From the NCBI GenBank assembly GCA_964487925.1, contig CAZASZ010000042.1, positions 1-17,836 on the forward strand: DNA of 17,836 nt, written 5' to 3'. Shown here piece after piece: positions 15,626 through 17,836 of this stretch (its first letter is position 1; every line of letters begins with the position of its first letter). The DNA comes from RI-283 sp964487925 (GTDB lineage Bacteria; Pseudomonadota; Gammaproteobacteria; SZUA-140). The position numbers were made by a program, and so were the translations under genes. The notes under the pieces are model-generated. The model saw only the letters and a program-made list of their open reading frames with translations. It was not told where the DNA came from and ran no database searches.

Positions 15626-16470
15626 CCGAAAGCGTTGCATCGGAACTGCCCTGGCTCTATGCCGGCCTCGCCGCCTATGCCCTGGCCACAGCCTTCGCCC
15701 TGAAGGGGGCTTGGCAGACGCTGGAAACTGGGCCGCAAACCCCGATTGGTAATGAACGGGTCGTGCTTGTTGGCGCCCTGGGTGGTGTTTTGCTGCTGAT
15801 CACAGCCATCGCCGTACGTTGGTTGCGGATCGGGCATGGCCCCTTTGTGAGCCTCTTTGAGCTCATCATGAGTCAGCTTTGCAGTCTAGGGATTGTCTAT
15901 ACCATCGCCTATTGGCGGTTGCCCATGCTGCGCCCGAGCGCTGTGATCGTGTTGCCGGCGATATGGATACTAGGGCTCTGGATACTTTTTCTGGATCCGG
16001 TTGCCAGCCCCTATCCGCCGACCTATCACAACAAGTGGCTCTGGGCGCATGTGGGCTTTGGAAAGTTCTTCCTGGCCTTTTGTCTAGTCGGGACCGGCCT
16101 AGCCGGAGTGCTGTTGCTACGCGGGAATACCCGTCTCCGCGGTTTGTTCCGCGCCATGCCGGATGATGCTCAGGTCGATGCGCTGGCCTGGCGATTCATG
16201 TTGTTGGCCTTTATCTTTCACTCGCTGATGCTCGTCGCCGGCGCGGTTTGGGCCCAGGATGCCTGGGGGCGTTATTGGGACTGGGATGCGCTGGAGACCT
16301 CGTCATTTCTTAACTGGCTGTTGTTAGGCGCCGCGATCCATGTGCGGACGACCTATCGGGTTGCCCCGCGTCATGCGGCACTGGCCATTATCGTGATATT
16401 CATCTTTGCTTTCCTTACCTATTTCGGGGCGCCGTTCTACAGCGAAGCGGCTCATAAGGGGGTCATATGA
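15622..16470 (+). CDS. ccsA: Cytochrome c assembly protein ResC/CcsA (System II heme handler)
   Basis: Inner-membrane heme handler that, with ResB, exports heme and attaches it to CXXCH motifs. The 282-aa product has about eight predicted membrane helices and the tryptophan-rich signature WGRYWDWD at 215-222. Candidate conserved heme-ligand histidines lie at 143 (LWAHV) and 240 (IHVRT), and the loop HGPFVSLFE starts at His72. The ATG at 15622 is chosen because it overlaps the resB stop (ATGA) and begins a normal N-terminus. The frame is open 45 codons further upstream, but that stretch is the resB coding region. It overlaps the next gene by ATGA. With resB it forms a maturation unit presumably dedicated to the neighbouring multiheme cytochromes. 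Also named resC or ccsB depending on the convention. Confidence 0.93.
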   Translation: MTESVASELPWLYAGLAAYALATAFALKGAWQTLETGPQTPIGNERVVLVGALGGVLLLITAIAVRWLRIGHGPFVSLFELIMSQLCSLGIVYTIAYWRLPMLRPSAVIVLPAIWILGLWILFLDPVASPYPPTYHNKWLWAHVGFGKFFLAFCLVGTGLAGVLLLRGNTRLRGLFRAMPDDAQVDALAWRFMLLAFIFHSLMLVAGAVWAQDAWGRYWDWDALETSSFLNWLLLGAAIHVRTTYRVAPRHAALAIIVIFIFAFLTYFGAPFYSEAAHKGVI

Positions 16471-17201
16471 CGACGCCGTTTCCAAGAGGGCTGGCGCCGG
16501 TTTCTTTGCTCCTGGTCGGTATGACGGCAATCGCGGTATTCGTCCTGTCGCGCGCGCCTGATCTCATGGAGGGTATAGTGCCGAGCCGTTCCGTCTCGGT
16601 TTCCGAGCCCGCATCGATCTCAGAATCCCACGAAGTCGCGCTCTTTCCTGACGCCGCCTCGCCCGAGGATCAGCGCATGGTGACGATCCGCAAGCGCTTT
16701 GAGGAGGGCGTTTTCATGCTCCACGCAGGGCGTTTTGACGAGGCCGCCACTGCGATGCATCGCGTTATTCTGTTGTCCCCGCGACTGGTCGAGGCCCATG
16801 TCAATATGGGTTATGCCCTGCTCGGGCTAAAGCGTTACAAGGCCGCGGACGAGTTTTTCAGCAAGGCTATCGATCTCAAGCCCTATCAGGGTAACGCCTA
16901 TTGGGGCCTCGCTGAGGCGCTGGAGGCCGAAGGAGATCTGGGCGGTGCGCTCGGAGCGATGCGGACCTATATCCATTTGGCTAAACCGGGGGATCCCTAC
17001 CTCACGCGGGCCAGGTCCGCACTATGGGAATGGGAGAGCAGACTCAAGCACGGACCGCCGTCGCCTGAAGCAAAGGCGTGGATGGATCGGCGCAAAGCCG
17101 AGGATGCCATGCGTAACAGCCCGCAGCAGGATGCACCCCCCAAGGACGATCTAACGATTCCGACAAAAGAGGGGCGAAGTGATAGATCAGTGGCGAAATA
17201 G
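16467..17201 (+). CDS. Membrane-anchored TPR protein
   Basis: Predicted 244-aa protein with one N-terminal membrane helix (APVSLLLVGMTAIAVFVL, about residues 10-27). The rest is probably periplasmic. Three TPR-like helix pairs occupy about 75-180: EEGVFMLHAGRFDEAATAM, NMGYALLGLKRYKAADEFF and WGLAEALEAEGDLGGALGAM, each ending near an L(S/K)P turn. The tail is charged and proline-containing. TPR proteins of this layout (CcmH/NrfG-like in System I) bring apocytochromes to the heme lyase. A similar role beside ResB-ResC is plausible, but I see no diagnostic motif. The start ATG overlaps the ccsA stop (ATGA), and the gene's last 23 bases overlap the next start, so this is one tightly coupled unit. 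Confidence 0.88.
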   Translation: MTTPFPRGLAPVSLLLVGMTAIAVFVLSRAPDLMEGIVPSRSVSVSEPASISESHEVALFPDAASPEDQRMVTIRKRFEEGVFMLHAGRFDEAATAMHRVILLSPRLVEAHVNMGYALLGLKRYKAADEFFSKAIDLKPYQGNAYWGLAEALEAEGDLGGALGAMRTYIHLAKPGDPYLTRARSALWEWESRLKHGPPSPEAKAWMDRRKAEDAMRNSPQQDAPPKDDLTIPTKEGRSDRSVAK

Positions 17202-17836
17202 GGCTTGGGCGGCATGCCGCGTGATACTGGCTATCTTCCTATGTTGCCTCGTCGCGGGCCCGGCCCATGCTGCGCGGTCCGCCTATCGGCTGGGAGTCCA
17301 CTACGATCTCATTGAGCCGCGGCAGGAGGTGGCTACCAGTGATGATCGGGTCGAGGTTATTGAGTGGTTTTGGTACGGTTGTCGTAACTGTTACGCCATA
17401 CAGAAGGCCCTGGCTGACTGGGTAGAGGCGCATAGGGATATGGTCGCCTACCGGCGTCAACCGGCAGTGACGGAGGACGACATGATTCCGCTGGCGAGGG
17501 TCTTCTATACGGCACAAGCCCTGGGTGTGTCCGACCAAGTGCACATCCCGTTGTTCACGGCCCTGCATGCCTTTCGGCGAAAATTGGATTCGGAATCGGC
17601 TCTTCAGGGTTTTTTTGCCGACTACGGAGTGTCGGCCGACGCTTTTTCGCGGGCCTATCATTCGCCTCGGATCGACGACGAACTCCGCCGGTCACGCATC
17701 ATGGGTAAACGATACGGCTTAAGAGGCGTCCCGACGTTTACGGTCAATGGCCGCTATCGGGTCGATGCCGGCCACGTCAGTGGCGTCCCTCAACTCATCG
17801 ATGTGTTGGATTATCTGGTCGCGTTGGAAAAAAAGT
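17179..17836 (+). CDS. DsbA-like periplasmic thiol-disulfide oxidoreductase (runs to window edge)
   Basis: Exported thioredoxin-fold protein with 219 residues visible and the edge reached at what looks like its C-terminus. The signal peptide ends near AHA/ARSAY. The redox motif in WYGCRNCYA has Cys68 and Cys71; the surrounding W-Y-G-C...C-Y is DsbA-like, but the dipeptide is Arg-Asn instead of the usual Pro-His. The cis-proline loop GVPTFTVNG has Pro185. A helical insert (about 95-165) between them also fits DsbA. GTG 17179 is chosen because of AGAGGGG about five bases upstream and the signal peptide directly after it. Next to ResB-ResC it could keep CXXCH cysteines in the right redox state or serve the cytochromes' other cysteines. 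Oxidant or reductant role is open. Confidence 0.88.
   Translation, partial: MIDQWRNRAWAACRVILAIFLCCLVAGPAHAARSAYRLGVHYDLIEPRQEVATSDDRVEVIEWFWYGCRNCYAIQKALADWVEAHRDMVAYRRQPAVTEDDMIPLARVFYTAQALGVSDQVHIPLFTALHAFRRKLDSESALQGFFADYGVSADAFSRAYHSPRIDDELRRSRIMGKRYGLRGVPTFTVNGRYRVDAGHVSGVPQLIDVLDYLVALEKK

Noticed and set aside
1..17836. CRISPR arrays, tRNA or rRNA genes, riboswitches
   Set aside because: No regularly spaced repeats, cloverleaf-like segments with CCA-type ends or recognisable riboswitch cores were seen in the non-coding stretches.

Overview
The window looks like a piece of a gammaproteobacterial chromosome, or a closely related proteobacterium. The left end carries the housekeeping order obgE-proB followed by a convergent rpsT, as in many gammaproteobacteria, and rpsT even uses a TTG start as in E. 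coli. The genus cannot be read from the sequence.

Layout. 1-2161: obgE and proB, overlapping, plus strand. 2230-2604: rpsT on the minus strand with its own terminator and a candidate promoter. 2605-2999: an AT-richer stretch without a gene. From 3000 to the right edge every gene is on the plus strand and nearly all encode exported proteins. They are: a tetraheme cytochrome (3000-3821); a parvulin/SurA-like peptidyl-prolyl isomerase (3844-4893); a large outer-membrane beta-barrel (4925-6673); two small c7-type triheme cytochromes (6734-7189, 7204-7866); a hairpin terminator (7927-7975); a lipoprotein with a cupredoxin domain and a helical-repeat tail (8031-9695); a third triheme cytochrome (about 9713-10303); two NHL/beta-propeller lipoproteins (10264-11277, 11277-12326); and a giant multiheme cytochrome with 11 visible CXXCH motifs (12323 into an assembly gap). 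Next come the 3' part of a ResB/CcsB gene (15029-15625), resC/ccsA (15622-16470), a membrane-anchored TPR protein (16467-17201) and a DsbA-like thiol-disulfide protein running to the right edge (17179-17836).

How the genes fit together. Five cytochromes carry 24 visible heme-binding motifs. A beta-barrel could form a hole through the outer membrane. A foldase could help the barrel or cytochromes fold, and copper and propeller lipoproteins could sit on the outer membrane. A dedicated System II (ResB-ResC) heme-attachment unit plus a thiol protein would mature the hemes. Together this reads as a self-contained extracellular electron-transfer module. It resembles in parts the porin-cytochrome and cytochrome-filament loci of metal-respiring or metal-oxidising bacteria, but its combination of parts matches no system I can name. 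The electron donor or acceptor and the direction of flow cannot be read from the sequence, and no quinone-linked inner-membrane electron carrier is in the window.

One caution matters. The 100 N at 14929-15028 are a scaffold placeholder. The single open frame 12323-15625 is an artificial join of a cytochrome gene and a ResB gene, so the cytochrome's end and the ResB start are missing.
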